From: Sphingobium sp. EP60837
GTDB taxonomy: Bacteria; Pseudomonadota; Alphaproteobacteria; Sphingomonadales; Sphingomonadaceae
NCBI RefSeq assembly: GCF_001658005.1
Contig: NZ_CP015987.1
Coordinates: 310,001 to 374,000, forward strand
Length of the DNA: 64,000 nt
Reading direction: 5' to 3'
The position numbers were made by a program, and so were the translations under genes. A model generated the notes under the pieces. The model had not been told where the DNA came from. It saw nothing but the letters and a program-made list of their open reading frames with translations, and did no database searches. Of the stretch, positions 18,450 through 26,729 are shown piece by piece (the first letter of the stretch is position 1; every line of letters starts with the position of its first letter).

Positions 18450-19741
18450 GTTCGTCTCTCCGTCGTTGACGATAGGGTGGGGACTTGCCGCTCCAGGAGT
18501 AGGAAGATGGCGGCGGCGAAGGCAAAGCCGCCGATCTGCAGCGCGATCGGCGTCCAATAACTGCCGGTCGCGTCGAACAAGGCGCTGGCGAGCGGGGCGG
18601 CACCAAAAGTGAAGGGCACCGTAAACATCGTGACCAGCCCAATCACCTGCGCGAAGTTGCGTGGGCCGAACAAGCGGGTCAGCAGCACGCCCTGCGCCGC
18701 GGCGATGCCGCCGCCGCATGCGCCGACCACGACCGCATCCACCACCAACAACCAATAGGGCGCGGGCTGAAGAAAGATGAACCAGACCAGCCCCTGCACG
18801 ACGCTGTTCGCCGCCAGCGCGTGACCTGGCCCCAGGCGGTCGGCGAGCCAGCCAAAGGCGATCGCTCCCAGAACGCCGGTGCCGCCGGAAACGGCGAAAA
18901 GGAAGGAAGCCTCCTCCAGGCTCCAGCCCTGGCCCATGACGAGCGGCACCATATGCGCGGCCTTGAGCACGCCGCCGCCAACCACGATGCCCACCGCGAC
19001 GGTGAGGAGCCACAGGGAAGGATTGGTGAGCAGTGCCTTCCAAGGCAGCATCTGCCGTGTCTCGGTCCGCGCGATGGCATCTTCATGGCCGAGGGGATGC
19101 TGGCCGATCTGTTCCGGCCGGTCGATGACAAAGGGCATGAGCGGGAGAACGAGCAGATGGGCGATGCCAATCCCGATCAGCACCCTATCCAGCCCGAAAT
19201 GGTGCAGCGCCCAGGCGCTGATCATCGGCACCAGCATGACGAACACCGGCATGGTGACGAAACCCAGGGCCCGCCCCTGGTGTCGGATGAACCAGTTGCT
19301 GGCAAGGATGTTCGACGGCAACACGCCGAGCAACAGGAAGCCGGGCGAGATCAGCAGCGCGAAGATGGCGAGGAACTGGCCGATGCTGCCCGCCAGCGGC
19401 AGCAGGCAGTAGCCGGCCGCGCCCAGCAACGCGCCGATGGTCAACACCCGGCGGATCGACGTCCGCGCCAGGAGCGGACTGATGAGCGGCGCGCTCAGCG
19501 AATAGAGGAGGATGACAAGCGAGATGCCCAGTGCGGACAGGGTCCGGGTGGTGGCGAACCGCTGTTCGATGGCGAGGACGAGCGTGCCGAAGGACCCGAA
19601 GGTCAGGCCGACCGCGACATTCTGCGTCACCGCCGCGATCGCAACCATGCGCCATCCCAGAAAGCCGCGCTCGACTTTCGGGGTGGGACGCCTCTGGCGG
19701 ACGGACATGGCCCTGGGCTCGCTTAAAATCCGTCCCGCCAT
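18446..19741 (-). CDS. MFS transporter
   Basis: A 431-residue major facilitator with about 12 hydrophobic segments, a hydrophilic centre ('RPEQIGQHPLGHEDAIARTE') and the loop motif 'GWLADRLGPGHALAAN' after helix 8. It resembles the monocarboxylate/oxalate-formate antiporter-like group. It overlaps the SRPBCC stop by 1 nt and the next SDR start by 4 nt, so it is fully embedded in the operon. It likely carries the pathway substrate or a partly degraded acid across the inner membrane. Confidence 0.88.
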   Translation of the reverse strand: MAGRILSEPRAMSVRQRRPTPKVERGFLGWRMVAIAAVTQNVAVGLTFGSFGTLVLAIEQRFATTRTLSALGISLVILLYSLSAPLISPLLARTSIRRVLTIGALLGAAGYCLLPLAGSIGQFLAIFALLISPGFLLLGVLPSNILASNWFIRHQGRALGFVTMPVFVMLVPMISAWALHHFGLDRVLIGIGIAHLLVLPLMPFVIDRPEQIGQHPLGHEDAIARTETRQMLPWKALLTNPSLWLLTVAVGIVVGGGVLKAAHMVPLVMGQGWSLEEASFLFAVSGGTGVLGAIAFGWLADRLGPGHALAANSVVQGLVWFIFLQPAPYWLLVVDAVVVGACGGGIAAAQGVLLTRLFGPRNFAQVIGLVTMFTVPFTFGAAPLASALFDATGSYWTPIALQIGGFAFAAAIFLLLERQVPTLSSTTERRT

Positions 19742-20247
19742 CAGCGCCCCATCCTTTGGGCATGGAGCGCTTCCGCGTGCGCTTTAAGCGCATAGGCGGT
19801 GTCGTCGAAGGCGCGCTTCACCCAGGGACCGCAGAACCGCATGACGTGGACGCCATTCTCGCCCAAAAACGCGTCCGTGGACCAGTAGCGACAGTGGCCG
19901 CCCGCCACCGGCTCGACAAACTGGTCGCGGCGTGCGGCATAGGGCCAGTCCTCATGCCAGCGCGCTTCCCATGCGAGGCGCCGCTCAGGCTCGAAGGCGC
20001 AGACATATTCGCATCCCTGCAGCAGCGCACCGGGATTGGGGTAGTTGACCAGACTCATGAAGACCGGCGCGCCCATCTCCAGCGTGGAACTGGCCTTCAC
20101 GCAGAAGGGATTCCATTCGCCATAGCGGTCGAGGTCGGTGAGAATTTCCCATACGAGGGTAGGCGACGCTTCGATCACGACCGTTTCGGACGTAACGACA
20201 TTGGCAGGGTCGTAGCTGGTTTTCTGGTCCACGGTGGTATCCGACAT
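19741..20247 (-). CDS. SRPBCC-family protein (START/Bet v1-like fold)
   Basis: About 168 residues. 'ETVVIEASPTLVWEILTDLDRYGEWNPF' is the classic opening of the polyketide-cyclase/SRPBCC helix-grip fold, which encloses a hydrophobic ligand pocket. Members bind lipids or sterols or act as cyclases. ATG 20247 with GGAGA upstream is preferred over ATG 20268. It is second in the operon, 17 bp after the SDR and overlapping the MFS start. A binding or carrier role for a hydrophobic intermediate is inference. Confidence 0.85.
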   Translation of the reverse strand: MSDTTVDQKTSYDPANVVTSETVVIEASPTLVWEILTDLDRYGEWNPFCVKASSTLEMGAPVFMSLVNYPNPGALLQGCEYVCAFEPERRLAWEARWHEDWPYAARRDQFVEPVAGGHCRYWSTDAFLGENGVHVMRFCGPWVKRAFDDTAYALKAHAEALHAQRMGR

Positions 20248-20264
20248 GATCTGGGTTCTCCGGT

Positions 20265-21035
20265 TCACTGATCTTCGGGAGCGGGAGGAAATGCCGACAG
20301 CAACGCCGCGTCGACGAGTTGCGCCTGGCCGTTGATGGCCGCGGCGGCTGGGCTGAGCAAGAACAGCGCCGTTTCCGCCACCATTTGCGGGCTCAATTCA
20401 CCGCGATAGGCGGGGGTGCCCAGCTGGCTCGGGTCCTGGACGCTATCCTGCTGCTCCGCTCCGATCATGGGCGTCGCCACCGGTCCGGGGCAGATCGCGT
20501 TGACCCTGAGCCCCCGGCTTGCAAACTCGCGCGCAGCAGCGCGAACGAGGCCAACGACGCCGTGCTTTGCGGCGGTGTAGCCTGCCGCGTCCGAGAAGCC
20601 GGTGAGCGCCGCCGCAGAAGCGGTAACCACCGCTGCCCCGCCCAGCCGCAGCCTCCTATGGGCCTGCCTCAGGCCAAGATAGGGGCCGCGCAGGTTGATC
20701 GCGATCATGCGATCAAATTCGGCGATGCTCATGCGGTCGAATGGCCCGTAGTTCTGGATCGCACCGGCGTTGAGGAAAGCGAGGTCGAGGCCGCCCAATG
20801 CGCTTTCCGCCTCGTCGAAGAAGCGCTCATTGTCCGCCTCCAGCGACACGTCGCCCGCGATCGCCACAGCCCTGCCACCCCGCGCGGTGATGAGAGCTGC
20901 AATGCGCTCCGCGTCGCCCTTGCGGATATCGACGATGGCAAGACGGCATCCTTCGACCGCCAGTCGCAATGCGGCAGAGGCGCCGATACCTGATCCGCCT
21001 CCGGTCACAAGCGCGGACTTCCCCGCAAGGCTCAT
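20265..21035 (-). CDS. SDR oxidoreductase, first gene of six-gene operon
   Basis: A 256-residue classical SDR: 'SALVTGGGSGIGASAALRLA', 'LNAGA', catalytic Ser in 'VVTASAAAL', and Y-x3-K in 'GYTAAKHG'. ATG 21035 follows GGAGAGGA; longer in-frame extension upstream would run through the promoter region and is rejected. It heads the operon SDR-SRPBCC-MFS-SDR-ADH-KstD-like and is divergent from the Baeyer-Villiger gene, with motif copy C between. Likely a hydroxysteroid-dehydrogenase-type step, but the substrate is not shown. Confidence 0.88.
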   Translation of the reverse strand: MSLAGKSALVTGGGSGIGASAALRLAVEGCRLAIVDIRKGDAERIAALITARGGRAVAIAGDVSLEADNERFFDEAESALGGLDLAFLNAGAIQNYGPFDRMSIAEFDRMIAINLRGPYLGLRQAHRRLRLGGAAVVTASAAALTGFSDAAGYTAAKHGVVGLVRAAAREFASRGLRVNAICPGPVATPMIGAEQQDSVQDPSQLGTPAYRGELSPQMVAETALFLLSPAAAAINGQAQLVDAALLSAFPPAPEDQ

Positions 21036-21150
21036 GCAATCCTCTCCATCTGCGTCGGTCGCTCGCCGATCGCCGATCGCAACATGGCGGACCTGATTCG
21101 CCCGCGCCTCGTCGAAACAGATGAGGAGGAACCGATAGAAGATCTTTCCC

Positions 21151-21167
21151 CCTAATCGATTTGGAGG
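21151..21167. promoter_or_regulatory. Island regulon motif, copy C
   Basis: CCTAATCGATTTGGAGG; the reverse complement CCTCCAAATCGATTAGG differs from copy A at one base of 17. It is in the 209-bp divergent promoter region, 116 bp from the SDR start and 78 bp from the BVMO start. Confidence 0.6.
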
Positions 21168-21244
21168 TGGAAAGCGCGACGATTTCGGACCAGCCATGGC
21201 GGATCACGTCAGCGCCGGGAAGGCGCGGGAAGGCTGTGGAGAGA

Positions 21245-22717
21245 ATGGCAGGCACTGAACTTGAATCCCGCGACCGGCTGCGGTGCGTCATCATCGGCGC
21301 GGGAATGGCCGGCCTGCTCGCCGGCATTCGCCTGAAGGAAAAGGGCGACCAGTTCGTCATCTACGAAAAGGGTGACAAGGTTGGCGGCACATGGCGGGAA
21401 AATCGCTATCCTGGCCTAACCTGCGACGTGCCGGCGCATGCCTATACCTACAGCTTTGCGCCCAATCCGGAATGGTCGCAATTTTACGCGCCGGGCCCGG
21501 AAATCCAGCATTACTTCGAGCGCATCGCGGACGATTACGGCATCCGGGAGCATATCCGGTTCGGCACCGAGGTCGCGGCCTGTCGCTATTTTGGGGGCCT
21601 TTGGCACATCACGCTGTCCGATGGGTCCACCGACGTCGCGGACGTGGTGATCGCCGCCACCGGCGTGCTGCACCATCCGCGGACGCCCGACATTCCCGGC
21701 CTCAACAGCTTCGCCGGCGACTGTTTTCACAGCACGCGCTGGGATGACACGGTTCCGCTTGACGGCCGCCGCATCGGCGTGATCGGCAACGGATCCACAG
21801 GCGTCCAGATCGTATCCGCCCTGTCGGAACGCGCGTCCCGCCTCGTCCACTTCCAGCGTTCCCCGCAATGGATCATGCCGGTCCAAAACTTCATCTATTC
21901 CGAGACGGATCGGCATGCCTTCCGATCCGATGTCTCCAATATCGACGCGATCCGCTTCGGCCAGGATTATTGGGGCGGCATCCGTCGGTTCAACGCGGCA
22001 ATCATCGACGCGGATTCACCCGAAATGGCGGAGATCGAGGCGATCGTGCTGCGCAATCTTGAGGAAAGCGTGACCGATCCCGAGCTGCGTGAGAAGCTGC
22101 GGCCCAGCTATCGCGCCGCGTGCAAACGGCTGATCTACTCCCCAAACTATTACGCCGCCGTACAGCGACCCAATGTCTTCATCGAAACCGGCCCGATCGA
22201 GCGGGTGGAGCCGGAGGGCGTGCGCATGCGAGACGGCACTCTGCATGCGCTGGACCTGCTCGTACTTGCCACGGGATTTCATGCTGACAGGTTTGTGCGG
22301 CCGATGATCATGACCGGTCGCGACGGGGCCGACCTGAATCAGGCGTGGGCGGTCCGCCCGACAGCCTATTACGCGATTACCATTCCCGATTTTCCGAACC
22401 TGTTCTTGCTGAACGGCCCGACCGCGCCGGTTGGCAATTTCTCGTTGATCGACATCGCCGAACGGCAATGGGCTTATATCGACCAGCTGCTCGATCTGCT
22501 GCGGCAGGGGCAGTGCAGCGCCGTCGCGGCAAGGCACGATGCGCTGGCCGATTATGAGGAACGGCGCATCACCGCCGCACGGCACACGATCTTCGGCTCG
22601 GGCTGCACGAGCTGGTATCTCGATGCGCACGGCGTGCCCCTGACCTGGCCATGGAGCTACGACCGTTTCGCCGAGGCGATGGCCGCGCCCAAGCTCAGCG
22701 ACTTTGAACTGGCGTGA
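21245..22717 (+). CDS. Flavin-containing Baeyer-Villiger-type monooxygenase
   Basis: A 490-residue class B flavoprotein monooxygenase. FAD motif 'VIIGAGMAGLLAGIRL' (18-23), NADPH motif GNGSTG (181-186), and the BVMO fingerprint region 'FAGDCFHSTRWD' (156-167), where the usual Thr is Ser and the final Pro is Asp. Such enzymes insert oxygen next to a ketone to give an ester or lactone. ATG 21245 is chosen for the GGAGAGA just before it; an in-frame ATG at 21161 would overlap motif copy C. It heads an eight-gene plus-strand operon. Ring or side-chain cleavage of a cyclic ketone is the probable job. Confidence 0.88.
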   Translation: MAGTELESRDRLRCVIIGAGMAGLLAGIRLKEKGDQFVIYEKGDKVGGTWRENRYPGLTCDVPAHAYTYSFAPNPEWSQFYAPGPEIQHYFERIADDYGIREHIRFGTEVAACRYFGGLWHITLSDGSTDVADVVIAATGVLHHPRTPDIPGLNSFAGDCFHSTRWDDTVPLDGRRIGVIGNGSTGVQIVSALSERASRLVHFQRSPQWIMPVQNFIYSETDRHAFRSDVSNIDAIRFGQDYWGGIRRFNAAIIDADSPEMAEIEAIVLRNLEESVTDPELREKLRPSYRAACKRLIYSPNYYAAVQRPNVFIETGPIERVEPEGVRMRDGTLHALDLLVLATGFHADRFVRPMIMTGRDGADLNQAWAVRPTAYYAITIPDFPNLFLLNGPTAPVGNFSLIDIAERQWAYIDQLLDLLRQGQCSAVAARHDALADYEERRITAARHTIFGSGCTSWYLDAHGVPLTWPWSYDRFAEAMAAPKLSDFELA

Positions 22718-22754
22718 CGGATCGCGCCGTCTGCCCGCGTGCCGGGACAGCATA

Positions 22755-23924
22755 ATGGAGATTTTTGTGGATGATACGCCGACTCTGGCGAAGGATGCGC
22801 TGCTTGCCACCGCCCGCGGGCGCTCCGGCCTCGGGGATTTCGGGGACATGTGGTTCATCGAGCCGATGGACCGCTACCTTGAGTCTCTGCGTAGCGAAGC
22901 GCGGCTGACCGACGCCGGCGCGGCCGCGCAGCGGGAAGTGATGGTTAAGGGCCTCGTCAGCCGGCTGCGCCTGATCGACGACCTCAAACGTCATCCAGAG
23001 ATATTGGACGAGAAGGTGGAGGTCGCCGGCATCATCCTGGGCCTGCCTCGTACTGGCAGCACCATCTTCCACCGGCTACTCGCCAGCACCCCGGGGATGA
23101 CGGCAATCCGTTGGTGGGAGGGACAAAATTATGCCCCTTTCCCCGGCGAGGAACGCGGCAGCCCCGTCGAACGGCGCGCGGCCGCGCAGGTGATGTTGGA
23201 CGGCTGGCTGGGCGTTGCGCCGGGTCTCATGTCCATCCATCCGCTCGACATCGACGGCCCCGACGAAGAGATCATCATCCTGGGGCAGATGTTCGTCAGC
23301 ACCATGCTCGAGGGCATGGCCTTCGTTCCCACCTTCGCGGACTGGCTGAGCGGCTATGACCAGTCGTGCGGCCATCGCGACCTCATCGTCGTACTGCAAT
23401 ATCTGCAATGGCAGGACCCGTCCCGCGCCGGCCGCAAATGGATCCTGAAAAGCCCGTCCAACCTACCCTTCGCCGAGGTCGCCGCCAGCGCCTTTCCAGA
23501 CGCGCAGCTGATCATGACCCATCGTGATCCCATGCAGGTGGTGCCATCCTATATCAGCATGATGGCATCGCTCTACGGCATGTCGGCGGAAGTGCCGGAC
23601 GAACTGGTCGGCCGCTTCTGGATCGAGCGGCTCGACGAATGGCTGCGTGCCTTCGAGGGCGCTAGAAACCGGATAGGCGAGGACCGGTTTATCGACATCG
23701 ATTATCGCCAAGTCGCGCGTGAGCCGCTTGTGCAGGCCAAGCGGGCGCTTGCCCGCTTCGGGATTAGCGACACGCCGGAGGCGGAAGCCGCGCTGACCGA
23801 GTTCCTCGCAGGCAATGGCCGGGAACAGCGTCCTGCGCATGACTATTCGCTTGAGCGCTACGGCCTCACAGCTGAAGAGGTCGAAGCGCGCTTTGCCGCC
23901 TATCGCGCCCGCTATCTCGCCTGA
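22755..23924 (+). CDS. Sulfotransferase-family protein
   Basis: About 389 residues. 'IILGLPRTGSTIFHRLLAS' (96-103 core) is the 5'-phosphosulfate-binding loop, and 'KWILKSPSNLPFAEVAASAFP' with 'IMTHRDPMQVVPSYISMM' is the 3'-phosphate-binding region of PAPS-dependent sulfotransferases. The family transfers sulfate to hydroxyl groups, but many bacterial members in catabolic clusters have no proven reaction. The start ATG 22755 follows GGGACAG; an earlier in-frame start would overlap the BVMO gene. Its place in a degradation operon is odd: it could mask or activate a hydroxyl, or act on another nucleophile. Confidence 0.85.
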   Translation: MEIFVDDTPTLAKDALLATARGRSGLGDFGDMWFIEPMDRYLESLRSEARLTDAGAAAQREVMVKGLVSRLRLIDDLKRHPEILDEKVEVAGIILGLPRTGSTIFHRLLASTPGMTAIRWWEGQNYAPFPGEERGSPVERRAAAQVMLDGWLGVAPGLMSIHPLDIDGPDEEIIILGQMFVSTMLEGMAFVPTFADWLSGYDQSCGHRDLIVVLQYLQWQDPSRAGRKWILKSPSNLPFAEVAASAFPDAQLIMTHRDPMQVVPSYISMMASLYGMSAEVPDELVGRFWIERLDEWLRAFEGARNRIGEDRFIDIDYRQVAREPLVQAKRALARFGISDTPEAEAALTEFLAGNGREQRPAHDYSLERYGLTAEEVEARFAAYRARYLA

Positions 23925-23955
23925 TGGCGGCGCGCCCAGAACCGGAGAAATGATC

Positions 23956-24420
23956 ATGACTGGCGAGGACTATATCGCAATCCAGAACCTGCTCTTCTCT
24001 TACCCCTATTTGCTGGATTCCGGGGATTTTGACGGAGTGGGCGAGTTGTTTCGCGATGCGACCGTCTATAGCGGCGGCGCGCTGATGGCGGAGAAGGATC
24101 CGCTTGCCGTCGCGGCGGCCTTCCGCGACTGGGTGATCACCTATGCCGACGGCACGCCGCGCACCCGCCATTTCCTCGCCAACGTCATCATCCGCCCGGA
24201 GGGGCCGGGCCGGGCCGTCGTCAGCTCCTATGTCATGGTGTTTCAGCAGACCGATGCGCTCGCGCTGCAACCGGTCATTGGCGGTGACTATCGCGACGTG
24301 GTGGAAAAGGTGGATGGCGAATGGCGCTTCGTCGCGCGACGGATGGCCAACGACATGATCGGCGATCTGACCTGCCACGGCCGAGAGATCGGCATTATCA
24401 AGCCGAGCCGGGCCAACTGA
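23956..24420 (+). CDS. SnoaL-like (SnoaL_4/BaiE-scytalone dehydratase type) protein
   Basis: A 154-residue NTF2-fold protein. 'IQNLLFSYPYLLDSGDFDGVGELF' places a Tyr five residues before an Asp, the same spacing as catalytic Y30 and D35 of the bile-acid 7-alpha-dehydratase BaiE and as in scytalone dehydratase; 'TRHFLANVII' supplies a conserved His. This makes a dehydratase a good guess, not a proof. ATG 23956 is used because GGAGA then lies 7 nt upstream; ATG 23950 is too close. It begins 31 bp after the sulfotransferase stop. Confidence 0.82.
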   Translation: MTGEDYIAIQNLLFSYPYLLDSGDFDGVGELFRDATVYSGGALMAEKDPLAVAAAFRDWVITYADGTPRTRHFLANVIIRPEGPGRAVVSSYVMVFQQTDALALQPVIGGDYRDVVEKVDGEWRFVARRMANDMIGDLTCHGREIGIIKPSRAN

Positions 24421-24448
24421 AAAAAAAACTGAAATAAAAGGAGAGAAG

Positions 24449-25195
24449 ATGCGATATCGGGACAAGGTAGTGATCGTCACCGGCGCCGCCTCGGGCATCG
24501 GCAGGGCGACCGCGCAGCGCCTGGCGGTGGAAGGTGCGACCCTCGTGCTGGGCGACGTCAACGAACAGGGCGCACGCGCCGTGGCGGACATGCTGGACGC
24601 GCGGGCGACGCCGCTGGCAATCGGCTTCGACGCGGGCGATCCCGCTTCCTGCCGCGCCTTCATCGCCACTGCCGCGCAAGTCAGCGGGCGCATCGACATG
24701 CTGTGCAACGTCGCCGGCATCATGGACTGGGGACCGCTCGCGCAGTTCGGCGAAGAGCGCTGGGAACGGATGATGCGCGTCAACCTGTCGAGCATCTTCT
24801 ACCTCTGCCAGGCCGCGATGCCGCATCTCGTGCAGACTAAGGGCAATATCGTCAACATCAGCTCGGCCGCGGGCCTCGTAGGCATCGCCTATACTACGGC
24901 ATATTGCGCAGCCAAGCATGGCGTCATCGGCCTGACCAAGTCGCTCGCAATCGAATTTGCGAGTGCGGGGGTGCGGGTTAACGCCATCTGCCCCACAGGC
25001 GTCAAAACGCCGATGAGCACGGGCGTCCTCCCAGAAGGCGTCGATGTCGCGCTGCTGATGCGCAACGCGTCGAAGATGGGCGATCTGATCGAAGCGGAGG
25101 AGGTGGCAGGCGCCATTGCCTATCTTGGGTCGGAGGACGCCCGCACCGTGAGCGGCATCGCTCTCCCTGTCGATGGCGCGCAGACCGCCGGTTGA
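24449..25195 (+). CDS. Classical SDR oxidoreductase
   Basis: A 248-residue SDR with every canonical motif: 'VVIVTGAASGIGRATAQRLA', 'NVAGI', 'VNISSAAGLVG' and Y-x3-K in 'TAYCAAKHGVIGLTKSLAIE'. It closely follows the pattern of NAD-dependent hydroxysteroid or 3-oxoacyl reductases such as BaiA/FabG. AAAAGGAGAG precedes the ATG. It stands between two SnoaL-type genes in the BVMO operon. Likely oxidises a ring or side-chain hydroxyl. Confidence 0.9.
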   Translation: MRYRDKVVIVTGAASGIGRATAQRLAVEGATLVLGDVNEQGARAVADMLDARATPLAIGFDAGDPASCRAFIATAAQVSGRIDMLCNVAGIMDWGPLAQFGEERWERMMRVNLSSIFYLCQAAMPHLVQTKGNIVNISSAAGLVGIAYTTAYCAAKHGVIGLTKSLAIEFASAGVRVNAICPTGVKTPMSTGVLPEGVDVALLMRNASKMGDLIEAEEVAGAIAYLGSEDARTVSGIALPVDGAQTAG

Positions 25196-25270
25196 GTTTG
25201 ACTAGTCGGAATCGAGGAGGCACCGCGCCCATTGGCCCGGCATCTTCCAATAAAAAATAAGGAGAGGATC

Positions 25271-25711
25271 ATGACCGCTACACCCGATCAAGTACGCAAG
25301 ACTCTGCAGGACTATATTCGCGCTTGGACCACTAAGGACAAGCCGCTGCTCTTGTCGTTGTTCGCCGAAGACGCGGTGCTCGAGGATCCAGTAGGCACGC
25401 CGCCGTTCCGCGACCATGCGGGCATCGGCAAATTCTGGGATTTCGCGCTATCTGACCCGTCGCGGCAGATAACGCCGCGTCTGGAGGAGATCCGTGCCTG
25501 CGGTAATCAGGGTATATTGCGCTTCACCATGGAAGTGCGCCTGCCTGACGAAGGTAAGGGTCTTGACCTGTCGATCATCGAGCATGCCGAACTGGACGAT
25601 GCGGGCAAACTCAAACGCCTGCGGGCGTTCTGGGACGAAAGCTCGATCGGCTGCCCGGATGGTTGGGAACTGTTCGTGCCCAATATCGCGGACGCCTACG
25701 ACAATGCCTGA
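25271..25711 (+). CDS. Ketosteroid-isomerase-like protein
   Basis: A 146-residue NTF2-fold protein strikingly like delta-5-3-ketosteroid isomerase. 'TLQDYIRAWTTKD' puts Tyr15 at the KSI Tyr14 position, and 'FAEDAVLEDPVGTPP' puts Asp39 at the catalytic Asp38 within the same E-D-P-V-G context. The third residue, KSI Asp99, is Glu104 here ('SIIEHAEL'). That keeps an acid and so a plausible oxyanion hole. KSI moves a C=C bond into conjugation with a ketone, fitting the KstD-like and Rieske genes. AAGGAGAGG precedes ATG 25271. Activity is predicted, not shown. Confidence 0.82.
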   Translation: MTATPDQVRKTLQDYIRAWTTKDKPLLLSLFAEDAVLEDPVGTPPFRDHAGIGKFWDFALSDPSRQITPRLEEIRACGNQGILRFTMEVRLPDEGKGLDLSIIEHAELDDAGKLKRLRAFWDESSIGCPDGWELFVPNIADAYDNA

Positions 25712-26156
25712 CCATAGCGGAACGGCGCCCGCCAAGGCGATCGCATGCTCTTTCTTCGAACTTTTGAACGAGGGCCGGATAAACGATGCCATGGCGGTAC
25801 TCGACGACACGGGCAGTTGGTGGAACGTCGGCCCGCGTACCGCCGTGCCGATGACCACCTTCAAGCTCTCGGGTCGGGAGATCATGCGGATGATGCCAAT
25901 GCGCTTCGTCCTGCACGGCGTCATCGCGGAGGGCGACACCGTGTTGATCGAGACGGAGAGCATTTCCCCCAAGCCGGGCGGAGGGACGTATAACAACCGC
26001 TACTGCTATGTACTCGTTGTGCAGGACGGCCGCATCCTGCACGTGCGTGAATATCCCGACACGAAATATGCAGCCGAAATGCTGCCGCCCGAAGCATGGG
26101 CGTATGAAATGGGTTCGTGGGAAAAGCACCACGGTACATATTGGCACAAGGATTGA
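25704..26156 (+). CDS. NTF2/SnoaL-like protein
   Basis: A 150-residue protein with 'FFELLNEGRINDAMAVLDD', 'WWNVGPRT', 'VLIETESISPKPGGGTYNNRYCYVLVVQDGRI' cut here as family-type strands, and 'HVREYPDTKYAAEML'. These are the ketosteroid-isomerase-like (SnoaL) pattern, without the Tyr/Asp set of the preceding gene. Its ATG 25704 overlaps the previous stop by 8 nt, so the two are translationally coupled. Role unknown; it may be a diverged isomerase, a dehydratase or a binding partner. Confidence 0.8.
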   Translation: MPDHSGTAPAKAIACSFFELLNEGRINDAMAVLDDTGSWWNVGPRTAVPMTTFKLSGREIMRMMPMRFVLHGVIAEGDTVLIETESISPKPGGGTYNNRYCYVLVVQDGRILHVREYPDTKYAAEMLPPEAWAYEMGSWEKHHGTYWHKD

Positions 26157-26166
26157 GGAGACCGTC

Positions 26167-26706
26167 ATGAACTACCCCTATAAGGAAGTAGAAGCGTCGA
26201 TTATTCGGCTGAAGGATGCGTTCGTCGAGGCGGAGAAACGCAATAGCTGGGCGTGGATCGCCGATGAGCTGTATCATGAGGATTGCGTCTATATCTGCCC
26301 CTACGCCGGGGCCACACCCGTGGTGGCGGAGGGGCGCGAGGCAATCCGCCGTACCCATTATGGCCGCGATATGGACGTCGGCTCAGGCTGGGCCGGCTGG
26401 AGCTTTCCCATTTTGGACTGGGCGATCAACGGTGACCGCATCATCAGCTATTGGGTTAATCGCGGTCCCGGAAAGCGGCCCGACGGCAGCTATTATGAGA
26501 CCAAAGGCGTGTCGTTCATCACCTATGGCGGCGATGGCAAGTTCTCCTCGCAATATGATCTGTTCGACCTCGCCCACCAGATGAAGCTGTGCGACGAGCT
26601 TGAGGAGGCGGGATTACTCGACCTGCAACTCAAGCGCGACTGGGTGCTGCCGATGAAGCGCAAGCTGATAGACATGCTGCAGGTCAACATGCCTCCTGCC
26701 GAATGA
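26167..26706 (+). CDS. NTF2/SnoaL-like protein
   Basis: A 179-residue NTF2-fold protein: 'FVEAEKRNSWAWIADELYHEDCVYICPYAG', written here in part, then 'EGREAIRRTHYGRDM' and 'FITYGGDGKFSSQYDLFDLA' form the typical helix and curved-sheet pattern. A C-terminal helical tail of about 40 residues exceeds the usual family length. AGGAGA overlaps the upstream stop and precedes ATG 26167 by 7 nt. It is the third SnoaL-type gene in a row and the fourth in this operon. No reaction can be assigned. Confidence 0.78.
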   Translation: MNYPYKEVEASIIRLKDAFVEAEKRNSWAWIADELYHEDCVYICPYAGATPVVAEGREAIRRTHYGRDMDVGSGWAGWSFPILDWAINGDRIISYWVNRGPGKRPDGSYYETKGVSFITYGGDGKFSSQYDLFDLAHQMKLCDELEEAGLLDLQLKRDWVLPMKRKLIDMLQVNMPPAE

Positions 26707-26729
26707 CTTGGGGAAGCTGAGGTCGGGGT

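Noticed and set aside
17661..19043. 460-codon frame as one long SDR protein
   Set aside because: Its first 200 codons overlap the MFS gene out of frame; the real SDR starts at GTG 18449 with a good ribosome site.
21161..21244. N-terminal extension of the Baeyer-Villiger enzyme
   Set aside because: No family similarity and it overlaps the conserved regulon motif; ATG 21245 has a proper ribosome site.
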